This document shows, one piece after another, positions 10,474-21,332 of a DNA stretch of 64,000 bases. Source of the stretch: Kappaphycus alvarezii (Eukaryota; Rhodophyta; Florideophyceae; Gigartinales; Solieriaceae); contig NADL03000459.1 of the NCBI GenBank assembly GCA_002205965.3, forward strand, positions 930,001 to 994,000. Reading direction: 5' to 3'. Position 1 is the first letter of the stretch. Every line of letters starts with the position of its first letter. A program made the position numbers and the translations under genes. The notes under the pieces are model-generated. The model was not told the origin of the DNA. It saw only the letters and a list, made by a program, of their open reading frames with translations, and searched no databases.

Positions 10474-10532
10474 GCGGGATTTCGCTCTACATTTGGTGTC
10501 ATTCTGTACACATTTTGATCTCGAAATCCCGC
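10474..10532. repeat. 11-bp inverted repeat around a 37-bp loop
   Basis: GCGGGATTTCG at 10474-10484 and CGAAATCCCGC at 10522-10532 are perfect reverse complements. They lie about 100-150 bp upstream of the minus-strand transposase ORFs, so they could be part of that element's promoter or end. No target duplication was seen next to it. Confidence 0.55.
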
Positions 10533-12358
10533 GCAGTAATTGATTTTGAATCTAGTCATACTAGTTTTTAATTGTCTTTAATTTTTTTTGGATTCTTTAC
10601 TTAATTACTGTATTTTACTGTAGAATTACCCTTGTTGTTACCAATGTATTGGCTCTTTCGGAAGTCCCCCTACTTTTGATAGAGGGGTCTAGTAGTCAAA
10701 TTGCCCACCCACCCCTTTTGATCCTCTGCAATCCACTCTCTTGCAGCGAGTATTTGAGGACTTCGGTTTTCAGCCTGGTGATCCATAGCTACCCCATCCA
10801 ACAGCAGTGAGGAATGGATATTTCTATTTACTCTAGATACTTTGCGAATCCGTTGGCGTGGTTACTCTTCGAACGAAGAGGTGAAATCAAGTTTGGAGCA
10901 AAAGTTGACTGTGAACATTGCCAAACCGTTGCACATCCCGCTTTGCATCAAATTTTGTCTGAAGGGCGGCGCATTGGAAACGGTTCGAGATCTTCCATTC
11001 AGGCTTGTATTTAGCACTTCTTCCCAAGATCTTTGCTATACCAATTAAGCACTTCTGTAGGAAGTGGTCCTACAAGTCTGTTTCTAGGCCGCCTCGTTCT
11101 CCTGCTTGGAGGTTGGGGCACTTGTACGAAAGGCAGAATAGGAGGCCGTGCTGATCCTTTTGCTGACGACCTACTTCCTTGAAGGTGCAGCGACAATGAA
11201 ACGCTTCCTCCTTACGCAGTTTCGGCCCTGGCCTGAATGGAATGACGGCCTTCGCAACGCATTTGCATGTCCACTTTCACCCCCACCCGCATCTTTTCAC
11301 TCTTGACCAATTCGAAAACCCCCATCACGCTCTCACCATGTTGCTACAACCCTAAAAATTGCATATCCCGAATCGGAACAACCTTGACCCCTCTGATATG
11401 CATAGAAAGTCAAATACGGATTCAGAGTGCGCGTGCTCTCCACATGCCGTAATTAGCGCAGTAGCCGGGGAGCACCAACTCCTCCATCGGGCTCTAATTG
11501 TCCTGGAAGCCTGAAAGATCGCGACACGGCGTCACCTACCTGTAATCCGCGGCATGACGCCTGCAGAAGAAATAGCCGAACTTTGCCAGAAACTTGTTGG
11601 AAGCGAGCATGACGGACACATGCACATCCTCGCCTTTGCAATCCATCGTCGAATACGGTCTTTCTCATTCATGCAAACATGTGTGCCCAATCGTAGGTCA
11701 AATTTGTAACGCGTGCGGTACGATCAAAAGACTCGAGACTCGGGCGGTAGGGAAACGTATAGAGTGGAGGTAGGCGTGGACGAAGACTCTGCGATTGGCG
11801 AAGAGAAGCAGGTTGGGGACGAGAACGAGGGAGAGGGTGAAGGGAAGGTAATTTTCGGCGATGTCGGTCATGGTGTCCGCACAGTACTGGAGAATGTGGA
11901 TTTTTGATGCCTTTCTTATCTGGGCCAGCGCCTTACTCCTGGAGAAAAGGAAATCTCGTCAAGAAATACTCGATGAAACCGGAATGATAAAGTCTGATTT
12001 TTATTTTAAAAGAAGCCAGATTCTCGGGAAACTGCAAGATTTCTATCCGGATGAAATAGCACTGGATACAACCCCCTTTTTAAATGAACGAAAAAATACA
12101 GTGTGAACCTCAGGAATTCCGGAGATACAGTATAACTGTGCTTCTACTGTACTGCAAAAGCGTAAGCTATCGGCACCACTTGGAACAATGTGCGGTCAGA
12201 TCAGGGCCGTACGAACATTGCACAGTTCGGCACAATGCACCTATCGTAGAGTACGTACTGTTTCGAGGACGGCACGGGCAGACAGTTATCCTCGCGTCTC
12301 TATCCCAGCATAAACTCAGCTACATTCTCCGGTGCGTGGCAAAACACTCGCTCGACCC
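10533..12358. other. Gene-poor spacer with unassigned short frames
   Basis: No convincing gene. A short plus-strand segment at 11702-11731 reads ICNACGTIKR, like the second half of a GATA zinc finger, but the first cysteine pair is not found in any frame at the right spacing. A frame at 11861-12106 (81 codons) has no recognisable motif. CTACTGTACTG-type words appear from about 12120 on, just ahead of the kinase gene. Confidence 0.4.
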
Positions 12359-13555
12359 ATGCTCACATCCGCCTTCTCCGTTGCACCTTTCTTCCCTCTC
12401 CCATCTTGTATTCCTCTACGTTCATCTTCCTTCTGTCCCTCCACCACAACTGTTCCATGTTCCGTCTACAAGAAGCCACGCCACCTTCAAACCCTGTCCC
12501 CTATCCGCACTTTTCTGAGTACCTCCTGTAATGCTGCGTCGTGGCCTGACTCCCCTTTCCAGCCTAACGACCTCATCCTCAGTCGCTATCATGTAAACTC
12601 TATCCTTGGTCGCGGTTCCAACGCGATAACTTACGAGGCCACGACACCAAGCTCCTCAGCTCCCCTCGCTCTCAAAGTCCTCTCCCTGAAATCAATGATT
12701 ACATGGAAATCTCTTGACCTTTTCGACCGCGAAATCGCAGTCCTCCAGTCCCTATCACACCCGTCCATTCCTGCTTATCTAGACTCTTTCCAACTGGACC
12801 ACCCTCATACTAACGACCGCCTGTTCATACTTGTTCAGCAAAAGGCTCCGGGCCAATCTCTCCAATCTCATCTCAACCAACAACATCGCTTTACCACCAC
12901 CCAAATTCATTCCTTCTTCCACCAACTCCTTACCCTCCTGGAGTATCTTTCCACCTTCAATCCTCCGATCCTCCATAGGGACATTAAACCCGCCAATGTA
13001 ATCCTTGAAATTCATCCTCAAGATAACTCTCTCACGATTAATCTTGTCGATTTTGGAAGCGTCGCTAAAATTCCCACAGAGTCCGCTCCAACTACCATGG
13101 TCGGAACCTTTGGCTACATGCCTCCTGAGCAATTCTCTGGCATCCCTGACCTTCGTGGTGATTTGTACGCCGCCGCCGCCACTGTCCTCGCCATGATCAC
13201 TGGTCGCGCCCCATCCTCCCTTCCTCAGCGAAGGCTTAAGCTTGATTTAGAGGCAATCATTCCAGAGAGGGAACGGGCCAAGTTGGGGACTATCTACACA
13301 GTCATGTCAAAGTTGCTTGAACCAGCTCCCGAAGACCGATTCAACACTGCGACTGAGGCACTGGCGGTGCTAGAAGGAAAGCGAGGAGGGGTGACAGCGG
13401 AAACCAACACGGTTCAGTTGGCTTTGGGCGACAGTTTGTCGAGAGAGGATCGCGAATCCTTGGAGAAGGCATTTGATGCAATGCGGAACGGGAGTGATGG
13501 TCAAAATGCTGTTGGTCGGTTCGAACGGCTGATGCAATGGGGGTGGGAAAGATGA
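12359..13555 (+). CDS. Plastid-type Ser/Thr protein kinase, kinase domain part
   Basis: Start chosen at the ATG at 12359 (frame open from further up without ATG). Residues 1 to about 60 are rich in Ser, Pro, Thr, Phe and basic residues with few acids, like a plastid transit peptide. The kinase domain follows: glycine loop LGRGSNAITYE (about 83), ALKVL lysine (about 106), E in the alpha-C region (FDREIAVL), catalytic HRDIKPANV (about 206), VDFGS (about 231), MPPEQFSG in place of APE, and RGDLYA. The arrangement and the DFGS...MPPEQ style resemble cyanobacterial-type kinases. The reading frame ends at a TGA at 13553-13555 while the conserved C-terminal module continues in another frame from 13498, so this is very likely one protein of roughly 580 residues. 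Target is unknown. Confidence 0.85.
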   Translation: MLTSAFSVAPFFPLPSCIPLRSSSFCPSTTTVPCSVYKKPRHLQTLSPIRTFLSTSCNAASWPDSPFQPNDLILSRYHVNSILGRGSNAITYEATTPSSSAPLALKVLSLKSMITWKSLDLFDREIAVLQSLSHPSIPAYLDSFQLDHPHTNDRLFILVQQKAPGQSLQSHLNQQHRFTTTQIHSFFHQLLTLLEYLSTFNPPILHRDIKPANVILEIHPQDNSLTINLVDFGSVAKIPTESAPTTMVGTFGYMPPEQFSGIPDLRGDLYAAAATVLAMITGRAPSSLPQRRLKLDLEAIIPERERAKLGTIYTVMSKLLEPAPEDRFNTATEALAVLEGKRGGVTAETNTVQLALGDSLSREDRESLEKAFDAMRNGSDGQNAVGRFERLMQWGWER

Positions 13556-14109
13556 GGAGGAGAAGGAAACCGGCCGGCACGAAGGTGGCAGTAGAGAGGG
13601 ATAGGAAAAACCGGTTGATGAGAGTATTCATTCCGCCAAAGGGATTTTCAGGCAAAGCCGTGTCCAAGGGTGCGTTTGCGATGGCGTGGACTGGATTTAC
13701 GGCGTTTTGGACGGTAGGAGTGTTAACAGGTGGTGCGCCAGTGGTAGCGTCCCTGTTCAGCATTCCCTTTTGGGCCGCAGGTGTTCAAATGGCGAGGAGT
13801 GCGGCAGATGAGGTTGCGGGCTTTGTGTCGTTGGTAGTGAGTCTTGGAGGAGGGGAGAGGGGTGTGTATTATTTTGCGTTGATTGCAAGAGGGGGTTTCG
13901 GGGATTTGAAAGTCGTGGAGGGTGATTCCAGGGACCTCGAGTATGCCGCAATTGAGACGGAGATGTACGTGAATGGAGAGCCCGTGACCGCGCTCGTGCT
14001 CAGGGAGGGTACACAGCGCAGGGTGATGGCAAGGGGACTGGATCTGATGGAGCACGAATGGCTACGGGATGAAATCAACGACTTTTTGGAGAGTGGGAGG
14101 CGACGGTGA
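13498..14109 (+). CDS. C-terminal membrane module of the same kinase gene
   Basis: This frame is open from 13498, overlaps the kinase frame by 58 bp and is displaced by -1. It encodes basic sequence, then VAVERDRKNRLMRVFIPPKGF, a hydrophobic pair (FAMAWTGFTAFWTVGVLTGG and VVASLFSIPFWAAGVQMA) and a soluble beta-rich tail. Cyanobacterial and plastid kinases of this kind are known to carry such an 'IPP.GF...FW...SIPFW' module after the kinase domain, so the two frames should be one gene. The join lies within 13498-13552, which contains GGGGGTGGG: a missed base in that run, a real mutation, or a very small intron would all fit. It probably anchors the kinase in a plastid membrane (inference). Confidence 0.75.
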   Translation, partial: WSKCCWSVRTADAMGVGKMRRRRKPAGTKVAVERDRKNRLMRVFIPPKGFSGKAVSKGAFAMAWTGFTAFWTVGVLTGGAPVVASLFSIPFWAAGVQMARSAADEVAGFVSLVVSLGGGERGVYYFALIARGGFGDLKVVEGDSRDLEYAAIETEMYVNGEPVTALVLREGTQRRVMARGLDLMEHEWLRDEINDFLESGRRR

Positions 14110-14338
14110 AAAGGAGACGGCTGCTGACAACCGTGACCGTCACTTGTACTTTGGTTTTCATGTTGCGCGGGGGTCGGACACGGGAACGTGGGAGACAACG
14201 CACGGCAAGGACTACGTAACGTTGAGTTCAGATTGACTTTTTTTCGAAACTAAAGTCGTTGCACTGCACACAAGCCTGTAAAATCTAATGTCTCACTTAT
14301 CGACAGGGTGCCCTGTCACAAAGCAGTGGGAATGCCAC
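14110..14338. other. Short convergent 3' spacer
   Basis: About 230 bp between the 3' ends of the kinase (+) and the RING ligase (-). No feature recognised. Confidence 0.4.
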
Positions 14339-15247
14339 TCATTCATGATTGGTATCAACAGAGACCATACTTTGCTTGCTGCCAAGCTCGAGATCGACAT
14401 TGCGATGGGGCGCAACTGCATTGCGGAAACTATCATCATCCAACTCTGACCTGACGTCATCACCCGCCAAACTTATCATGGAGCTTTCCCCTCTGAGTGC
14501 CTTCCGAACCTGTTCCAAAAGTTCAGCGGCGGAAGGCTCTTCCAGATGACTGGAAGCCTCGCTGGCCAAGACCTCACTACCAACTTCATCGGGGTCCAAA
14601 ATCGAGCCATTTCTGGCCAACCCCGGTCTCAAATTCACGGCAGCCGTTCGAGGGCGATCATCACAACAACTCATAGACTTGGAGCGCTGCTCCCGAAACT
14701 GGATAACAATATCCTCATGCCTATCCGCCCTACGTTCCTCGACAATGGGCATCAAATGACCAGCGGACAGGGTGTCTGCCAATCGCGGTTGTTGCGAAGA
14801 TGGGGAAGGTGGAGCTTGTTCGACCGACTGTGGTTCGCGCAAGGCGCCGAGGGCGAGTTGATGGGGTGCGTCGGTGCTTTTTTCACGCCTCTTCCGTCGC
14901 TTGATTACCTTGAGGCAACAGCAGGGACATGCATTCTTTCTACGAAGCCAGACTCGGATGCATTGACTGTGAAAGACGTGACGGCACGGGAGGGTGCGAA
15001 TTCGGTCGCCGACGTCAATGTCGTCGAGACAGATGACGCAGGTTTCCATGGATTGCGGTATGGTAACGACTTGTAAAGGGAGTTGATGGGTGTTGTGAGT
15101 GGGGAGATCACAGGGTAGCTCTGCGGAGATGGGATGATGGGAATGTTTGAGCAGGGGTGGTGTCTGGGGGGGACTTGATCTGCAGGGGTGTTTTTGTGGG
15201 TTGCGGTGATTGGTGTTGATGGTTGTAAAGGTCGATGGAGACACCAT
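14339..15247 (-). CDS. RING-H2 E3 ubiquitin ligase, RING and tail part
   Basis: Contains a canonical RING-H2 finger: C-V-I-C-L, 14 residues, C-R-H-V-F-H-S-Q-C, W in the spacer, then C-P-C-C. This is C-x2-C-x14-C-x-H-x2-H-x2-C-x10-C-x2-C, binding two zinc ions and recruiting an E2 enzyme. A basic stretch (KRRKRREK) and a long low-complexity, acidic, Ser-rich tail follow, with no further domain. The first 65 or so codons overlap the upstream transmembrane frame and are probably not used as such; the true protein likely runs from 15557 through a one-base frame change or small intron into this frame. Compare ATL-type ligases. Confidence 0.8.
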   Translation of the reverse strand: MVSPSTFTTINTNHRNPQKHPCRSSPPQTPPLLKHSHHPISAELPCDLPTHNTHQLPLQVVTIPQSMETCVICLDDIDVGDRIRTLPCRHVFHSQCIRVWLRRKNACPCCCLKVIKRRKRREKSTDAPHQLALGALREPQSVEQAPPSPSSQQPRLADTLSAGHLMPIVEERRADRHEDIVIQFREQRSKSMSCCDDRPRTAAVNLRPGLARNGSILDPDEVGSEVLASEASSHLEEPSAAELLEQVRKALRGESSMISLAGDDVRSELDDDSFRNAVAPHRNVDLELGSKQSMVSVDTNHE

Positions 15248-15557
15248 TGGAACCGAGGTGTGCGAGGGCGTCGTGGTACTGCTCGGGGTGGGTGTCGGCG
15301 TGGAAGATTTGGAGGGTCGAGTCGGTGGGTGAGACGTGTGAGACTATAGCCTCGGGACAGGCATGGTCGATTTCCCAGCGACGAAGACCTGCCTTTTTGC
15401 GCTTCCTGCGACGACGCTCAGCCTCTTCTTGGGCTATGGAGTGCATGAGGAAGGCGCGTTGACGGCGACGCTGGATGAATAGGACGAGGAGGAGGACAGC
15501 AATGGAGACGATGATTAGTGAGACGACGCAGGCGAAGATGATTACGAAAGGCGTCAT
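15108..15557 (-). CDS. Transmembrane and GLD-like N-terminal part of the RING ligase
   Basis: Begins at the ATG at 15557 (M-T-P-F-V). Residues 4-27 are a strong transmembrane helix (IIFACVVSLIIVSIAVLLLV), followed by a very basic stretch and KKAGLRRWEIDHACPEA. This TM + basic + GL-x(3-6)-P arrangement just upstream of a RING-H2 is the signature layout of ATL-type plant E3 ligases. The frame goes on to 15108 but the RING lies in the other frame, and both are open over 15108-15247. A run of seven C (minus strand, about 15170) lies in the overlap. I therefore read it as the same gene as the RING frame. Confidence 0.7.
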   Translation of the reverse strand: MTPFVIIFACVVSLIIVSIAVLLLVLFIQRRRQRAFLMHSIAQEEAERRRRKRKKAGLRRWEIDHACPEAIVSHVSPTDSTLQIFHADTHPEQYHDALAHLGSNGVSIDLYNHQHQSPQPTKTPLQIKSPPDTTPAQTFPSSHLRRATL

Positions 15558-16065
15558 GGTAGGTGACTTGAGCGGTAGCGCAATGGATGACGGATGAAGA
15601 TAGTTGAGAGGGGGGCAGGGGAGGGGAGGTGGGGAGGAAAAGGAGAGGGGGAGAGAGGAACAGGGTGGGTGGTTGCAGTGTTGGCGCTTGAAAAGAAAAG
15701 GGTGGCGGAAACGACGGTGCAAGTGTTGTAAGGGGCGGTATGCACTGGGTGGCAGGAAGGTGTGTAGATGAGGGCAGCTGGGTGGGACTTGAAAAATCAA
15801 CGCAAACTGAGCCAGCGTGTCTGTTGGTACCCGCCGGTATCTGTCAACACTGTATACTTTTGTACAGTACTGTACAGTACTGTAGATTCAATGAAGATGG
15901 GTTGGTAAGGAGCCCCTTTGGCCATATGATACTGTACAGGACCGTTTGGATTTTCTCCTTCTGTGATTATTTCTTTCGGAGAACGTTTGTGCTGAATACG
16001 GTCTGCCGTACTTTGCAGCCTAGCTTGTAATCTGGGTATACTGTACTGTGCTATTGTACTGATAC

Positions 16066-16085
16066 ACTACACTACACTACACTAC
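16066..16085. repeat. ACTAC microsatellite
   Basis: Four tandem ACTAC units. Confidence 0.9.
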
Positions 16086-17759
16086 TTTGCTCTACCAAAG
16101 ACCTGGAATCCAGATCGCCTCATGTGCCCCTTTTTTACGGGACAGTCTGTACATTACCGCTTAGGACCGTACAGTGCATACGCATGTACCAATGGTACCA
16201 TACATACTGTACATACTGTATCATAATTTTTCTGCCCATAAAATGTTCAGGTGGTCCAAGGAACCGCCCTTCCCCACCCAACGTTGAATGGACCTGACAG
16301 AGTCCATCACCATGCAGTATCCAACGATACAATTTGGTCCTCCTCACCCATTTTCCACTTGGACCCGCACCAATGGAAACCATGGTCCAACCCAATTATC
16401 GCTAAAATCTTATAAAATCACGCTCGGCCCAGTATTGCACTGTACAAAGCTTTATTTACATATGTACAGTATCTGTGGACTACCATACCGTGCACTACAG
16501 TACAGTATAGTAGTGGATGCACCAACGATCATGTCCAGCCTCCCTGCCTCCATGCAAGCTTTGCAGGCAATCACCCCCGCAATAGCTTAAAACAAAGGCT
16601 AACCTTTGCTTGGCATTCCATTTTTAATTCTGCTTAAAAGTACTGTACGATACATAGGCCAACCTATTTTTCAATCATTAAAACACCCTAATTTTTCCCC
16701 CTGTACGATACTGTACCACTCTATTCTGCATCTTGCAAGGTTGTACAGTACAATACCCACTACAGTATAGGTACGTAAACTACTGTACTGTATGCCAGCC
16801 CTCGCCAACAACTTTCTCCTTGATGACTGAATGCCCATCTCTCAATTCCTCGTGGCACAAGTCGACAAGCATTGCAATAACTCACACGTGTAATGAATAC
16901 ACACGCAAATCCCCATCATCCATTCCATAGCATTCCGCAAAGGTCACACAAACCGTCACTGGTGCAGAGTAAAGGCGTCTGCAACCGTGGCACTAGGCAG
17001 AGGGGGAAAAGGAACACTCGATGGGAACCGAGGGCATCGAGCAAGCAGGGTAATCAACAACCGCACCATCTCCCGAATAAAGCAGAAGAAATTTTCGGGC
17101 CTCCATGCCCGCTCACCAGTGCCCCATACAGTCCTCCTCGTACCTTACTTTGTCAGCGCACTTGCCCCGTCATTGTCTACAAGAGTCAACCGTGTCTGCT
17201 TGTGAGTAATGTCATTCGCGTATGGAATATCCAAGGGTTGGAGACCAAAGGGCCATTCTCCGGTACCTTTCAAGGGTTTGCTGCAAGTGATGGTAATGCC
17301 CGTGCATTGAATTCAACCGGTTTCATGTAAAATACCGTAGCTGCTACCATGACCGAACTGGAGTTTTGGTGGCCCCTGCCGTCGGCTTTCAGATGGACCA
17401 CACATCATTTCCCTCCACTGTTTCAATTAGCATTACTGATTCGCAAACTATCGACTGCAAAATTGATGCGCGGTGGGCCGTACCAAGCCCGCGATTTACC
17501 TGTGATTGGTCACACGGAATGGATGTACTGTACTGCTCCGCGGTAGCCGAGGTGCTAGTCAACGATTTCATGTCGTTACAGGCACCAGCAAATCCCTTCT
17601 TACCGAGCCTTGAGCGCCAAAGATCAGACTGTCGATTGACGTTCCCATGTCCGCGTTGTAGCAGTCGGGACTATTGGCCAGTGATTGCAACCATGTGATC
17701 AGGTTTATGCAAATCGCAACGTGCAATGACGGGGGCCTGCTGTTTTACTCGTCGCTAGT

Positions 17760-17779
17760 CTAGCTAGCTAGCTAGCTAG
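17760..17779. repeat. CTAG microsatellite
   Basis: Five tandem CTAG units; the array is fully palindromic. Confidence 0.9.
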
Positions 17780-18650
17780 TTGTATCTCTCTAGTGTCAAA
17801 TTAGCGGACACCGATACGGTACGGTATTTATGGAAAAAGTTCTACTTTGGGCGGCAGTTTGAAAAGTCATAAACAATACCGGTCAAGTCATGATCACAAT
17901 CAATATCGATTCCAAGCAAAGCACAACTTTTACGCAATACTGCATCGTTGAATCACTCGTACCGTTTATCTGCATCACCTTCAGCAACCGTATTTCATAC
18001 TGTACTGTACGGTGGTAAATGTACAGTAGTACAGTACCTGCGAACGGTACTCGATTCCTGCACTGTACAATACTGTACTGTACCGGACTAGTGTATTGTA
18101 CACGCAATTTCCTACTCTCCAGGGCCCGCTGCTTGATTCCTGAATCATATAGCATCCCCTCCGTTTCTGTCATTGCAATACCGTACTGTACTGTTGTCAG
18201 TTGAATGGCTTGCACTTGCAGCGTTGATCGAGATCATGCAAAATCCGATCCATATTGAAAGGATGGCTCTTAAAAAGCACGGAGCATCGTATGCACAACT
18301 ATTGTAACAGCGCAGGAAGCGAATGAAAACCTGAATGCAAGAGTCCCATGCGGGACAACTGGACGCAACTGCACGTTGCAACGATCTACCATGAATGCAG
18401 CAGTTAGGGAAAGGACTAGGAAGCGGCAAAGGCGAGAGCAATGCAGAAGCGGTACATGCATGCGGAAAATAGGCGACAAGGACACGGACAATGAAAGAGC
18501 GCACGGCATTGAATTGGCCCTGGAATGAGCGAGCAAGACGGAATGCAGGACGAGCACGCAGGCATTGGGCACAGACCGCAGGTGAGCGAATGCAAGAGCA
18601 CGCATGGATGAAAGCGAGAAAGGCAATAGCAAAGCGAGCGTTGTAGAGGC

Positions 18651-18660
18651 TATATAAAGG
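18651..18660 (+). promoter_or_regulatory. TATA-like element upstream of the first non-LTR retroelement
   Basis: TATATAAAGG, a good TATA-box match, 315 bp ahead of the first coding frame of the retroelement. Whether it drives that element or belongs to the host is not known. Confidence 0.35.
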
Positions 18661-18965
18661 ATAGCATAGCGGCTGACCGGAAGAGAAGCGGAGGGCAGCA
18701 CGCCGGCGACTTGTGCCGACTCATCTTGCCACAGCCCACAAACCCCTATTACCTACGTTGAGATTCTACCCTCTGCTAGCAAGTCCAGTTATCAGCTTAC
18801 AGCATTCTATTGTCTACAGCCCTATTCAACAACTGTACTGTAGCGCAATCATCGGGCCTTGAATCTTTTTGCGCGATTACCCTAATGTAACTGCCACAAC
18901 CAATACGTCCGCTCCAGGGTCTCGGGTCCGAGCGATACTGGGCTCTACACGTTTTCCTACTCCCA

Positions 18966-19571
18966 GTGCCCCTACAAACCTCTCCACGAGACCCAATTAC
19001 GGCAACACCCCCACCACAACAGCACACCACGCCCCGTGTGTCGCGCCCGGATCTTCCCCCCGATGGACTACCAGAGGAACGTACAGCCGCAGCTGTCCAA
19101 CTGCAAGACGTCCCCGCCCCATCGGCGCCAAACCCCGAATCCCCGCATGGCCCCGTAACTCCGCCGGACAACCCCAACCCCCCGGAACTCCCCGTGCAGG
19201 CGTTACCCTCCATGGCACAAATTTGCACCACCTACACCCCCGTCATGGCGCATATACCCACGAAGTTCCGCGGCTGCCTGGCCGAAACATACGTACAGGT
19301 CATGAACGACGCCATCCATGCTTGCCAGTCTGGAGGCCCGGGCGCTTCCCACGCTTTCACAAAATTATTCCTGTTCCCCGCCGTCATGCTCGCCACAATG
19401 TCCCACCCCGACTCCGACCTACCCGGGTACCAACATCAGTCTCTTGCGGACAAAATGAGGGAGCGGATAGCACTGTGGAACCAAGGACAATTTCAGGAAC
19501 TGTGGGAGGCAGCTACCCAACGGCCCGCTGATTCACTGACAGCCCCAATGCCAACGAACAGCATCAGTTGA
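18966..19571 (+). pseudogene. Non-LTR 1 N-terminal region
   Basis: Proline-rich start followed by a helical domain (FRGCLAETYVQVMND, KLFLFPAVMLATM, RERIALWNQGQFQELWE). The second element has the equivalent domain at 39360-39690 (ILLFIKLVKAA, FLYLHMLPTAVLRR, RLRRAHTGSQWGALW). The frame ends four bases into the next one; the natural protein probably continued into the RT after a -1 change near 19550. Confidence 0.6.
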
Positions 19572-21230
19572 ATGTTAGACGGGCCACAAGACTGGCCAAG
19601 GAGGGGGCATTTGGTAAGGCAGCCCAAGCCCTAGGCTCGCTAGGTGTCCTCCCACCATCCCCCGGCGTCATTCAGGCCCTGCTCGACAAGCATCCCCAGA
19701 CACCGCCCCCAAACGGGGCGAGGGATTCTTCTCCAGGAGAAACAAATAGGCCGTTCCGCAACTTCACCGAAGAGGACGTCCTGAGAGCTGTCAGAGGTTT
19801 CAAACCCGGTTCCTCCGCCGGAGGTTCCGGCCTCAGGCCATCCCATTTGGTTGAACTGCTGCGAGCCCCATCCTCATCTGGACGGTGTGGATTCCTACCT
19901 GCACTCACAAGGGTGGTGAACATACTTGCCGCAGGTAAAGCTCCGGCAGATCTTGCTCCGTGGATAGCCGGCGCGCCCCTTACGCCGTTGGCTAAAAAAG
20001 ACAACACACCCCGACCAATCGCTGTAGGCGAGACGCTACGTAGACTGGTAGGTAGCTGCCTCATGAAGCGGGCTACCCCGAAGGCAGCCGAGTACCTTCA
20101 GCCCCTCCAAATGGGAAGAGCCACCCGAGCTGGAACGGACACAGTTGTGCACGGCGTTCGACGGGTTGTCCAAAAGTTCGGAACGGACCCCGCATACGGC
20201 ATGCTGACTGCGGACCTGAAAAACGCGTTTAATCTGTGCAGTCGCGCTGCTTTCTTGGATGCTGTCGGGCCCTACTCCCAGAATTACTACCGTGGGTCTC
20301 GTACTGCTATGCTCTCGAGCCTGCTTATCTGTGGACCGGTCGCCACACCATCAGAAGCATGCAAGGAACACAGCAAGGGGACAACCTCGGCGGCCTGCTC
20401 TTCGACTTGGTTCTGCACCCTGTTTTACTCAAGATCCAAGAACTCTTGAGTTCCCAAGACGAGGAAGACGAACTAATGGGCCACATGCTGCTGCAACTCT
20501 GGTACCATGATGACGGGTATATCATCGCACGCCACGATCAACTCCGCCGCGCAGTGGAAATCCTCTCGTCTCTCGACGCCACCAGCAGGGGTCTGCACCT
20601 CTCTTTGCCAAAATGCAAGGTCTGGTGGCCGACGGCCCCCCAGAGTCCGTGCAGCGCCTCTACCCGAATGTCCTCAAACAAGAGTATAGTGAGGGCACAC
20701 TCGTCCTCAACGCTCCAATTGGCACAGAGACCTTCACCAAGAGAACTTTCTCCGCGCACGTGAAGTCCCTCGAACCGTTTCTTGAAGCCATCATTGACCT
20801 CGAGGATACGCAAATAGCGTTCCAGCTGCTCCGAAATTGCTTCGGAGTCTGCAAACTCGGCTATTTACTACGCGTAGTCCCGACGTCGTCCACCGCCGAG
20901 GGAGTTGCCATGTTTGACGATATGACAGAGCGCTGCGTCCGCACACTGGCAGGGGGGGTTCTGGATTCAGAGGTCTTCCGCGAGCTCCAACTTCCAGTGA
21001 AATCACTGGATGCGAAGCGGCCCTCCCTTGGGATCGGATTCACTTCCGCCAAAAACATCGCCGCGGCCGCCTTCCTCGCCTCCAGCGCGGCCACCAACAA
21101 GTTGTGCAAAGTCGTCCTGCCCGCTCCTATCAGGAGCCTCACCACCTACAACGACGCTTTGGACGCCCACCGGAATTGGTCACTTGCCTGTCTGGAGTCA
21201 AGGATTCTTCCATTTAGTGCCTTTTGCTAA
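19568..21230 (+). pseudogene. Non-LTR 1 reverse transcriptase and thumb
   Basis: Read across frame changes near 20270 and 20600. RT motifs seen: GGSGLRPSHLVELL, PLTPLAKKDNTPRPIAVGETLRRLVG, LTADLKNAFNL (first Asp), SMQGTQQGDNLGGLLFDLVLHP (Q-G-D), LWYHDDGYIIA (catalytic D-D with H in place of A/V), and GLHLSLPKCKVWWP. The thumb runs to a TAA at 21228-21230. RT_1 family; uses target-primed reverse transcription in active relatives (established for non-LTR elements). Confidence 0.85.
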
Positions 21231-21332
21231 CACAATACACCATCGCAAAAGAAACTAACAGACGCAATCCATGCAGCAGTACAAGAAAGCATCTCCCCCG
21301 GTGATCAAAGAAGGCGGGCATTCCGCGCCTCC

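Larger units (their letters stand above)
15558..18650. repeat. Gene-free spacer dense in GTAC/TACTGTAC words
   Basis: No coding signal on either strand over about 3 kb. Words such as TACTGTAC, GTACAGTAC, TACAGTAC and CTGTACTGTA recur at least twenty times between about 15,850 and 18,200, often overlapping, and many are self-complementary. Elsewhere in the window they are sparse except in the gypsy LTR U3 and just ahead of the kinase gene. Confidence 0.6.

Noticed and set aside
11702-11731. GATA zinc-finger half (ICNACGTIKR)
   Set aside because: The first cysteine pair is missing in all frames at the expected distance; ten residues are not enough.
12332-12358. Extending the kinase start upstream to 12332
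   Set aside because: That codon is GTG; the first ATG in frame is at 12359 and gives a more typical transit-like start.
13538-13555. Programmed -1 ribosomal frameshift in the kinase
   Set aside because: No X-XXY-YYZ slippery heptamer in the correct phase is present in the 58-bp overlap; error, mutation or a mini-intron is more likely.
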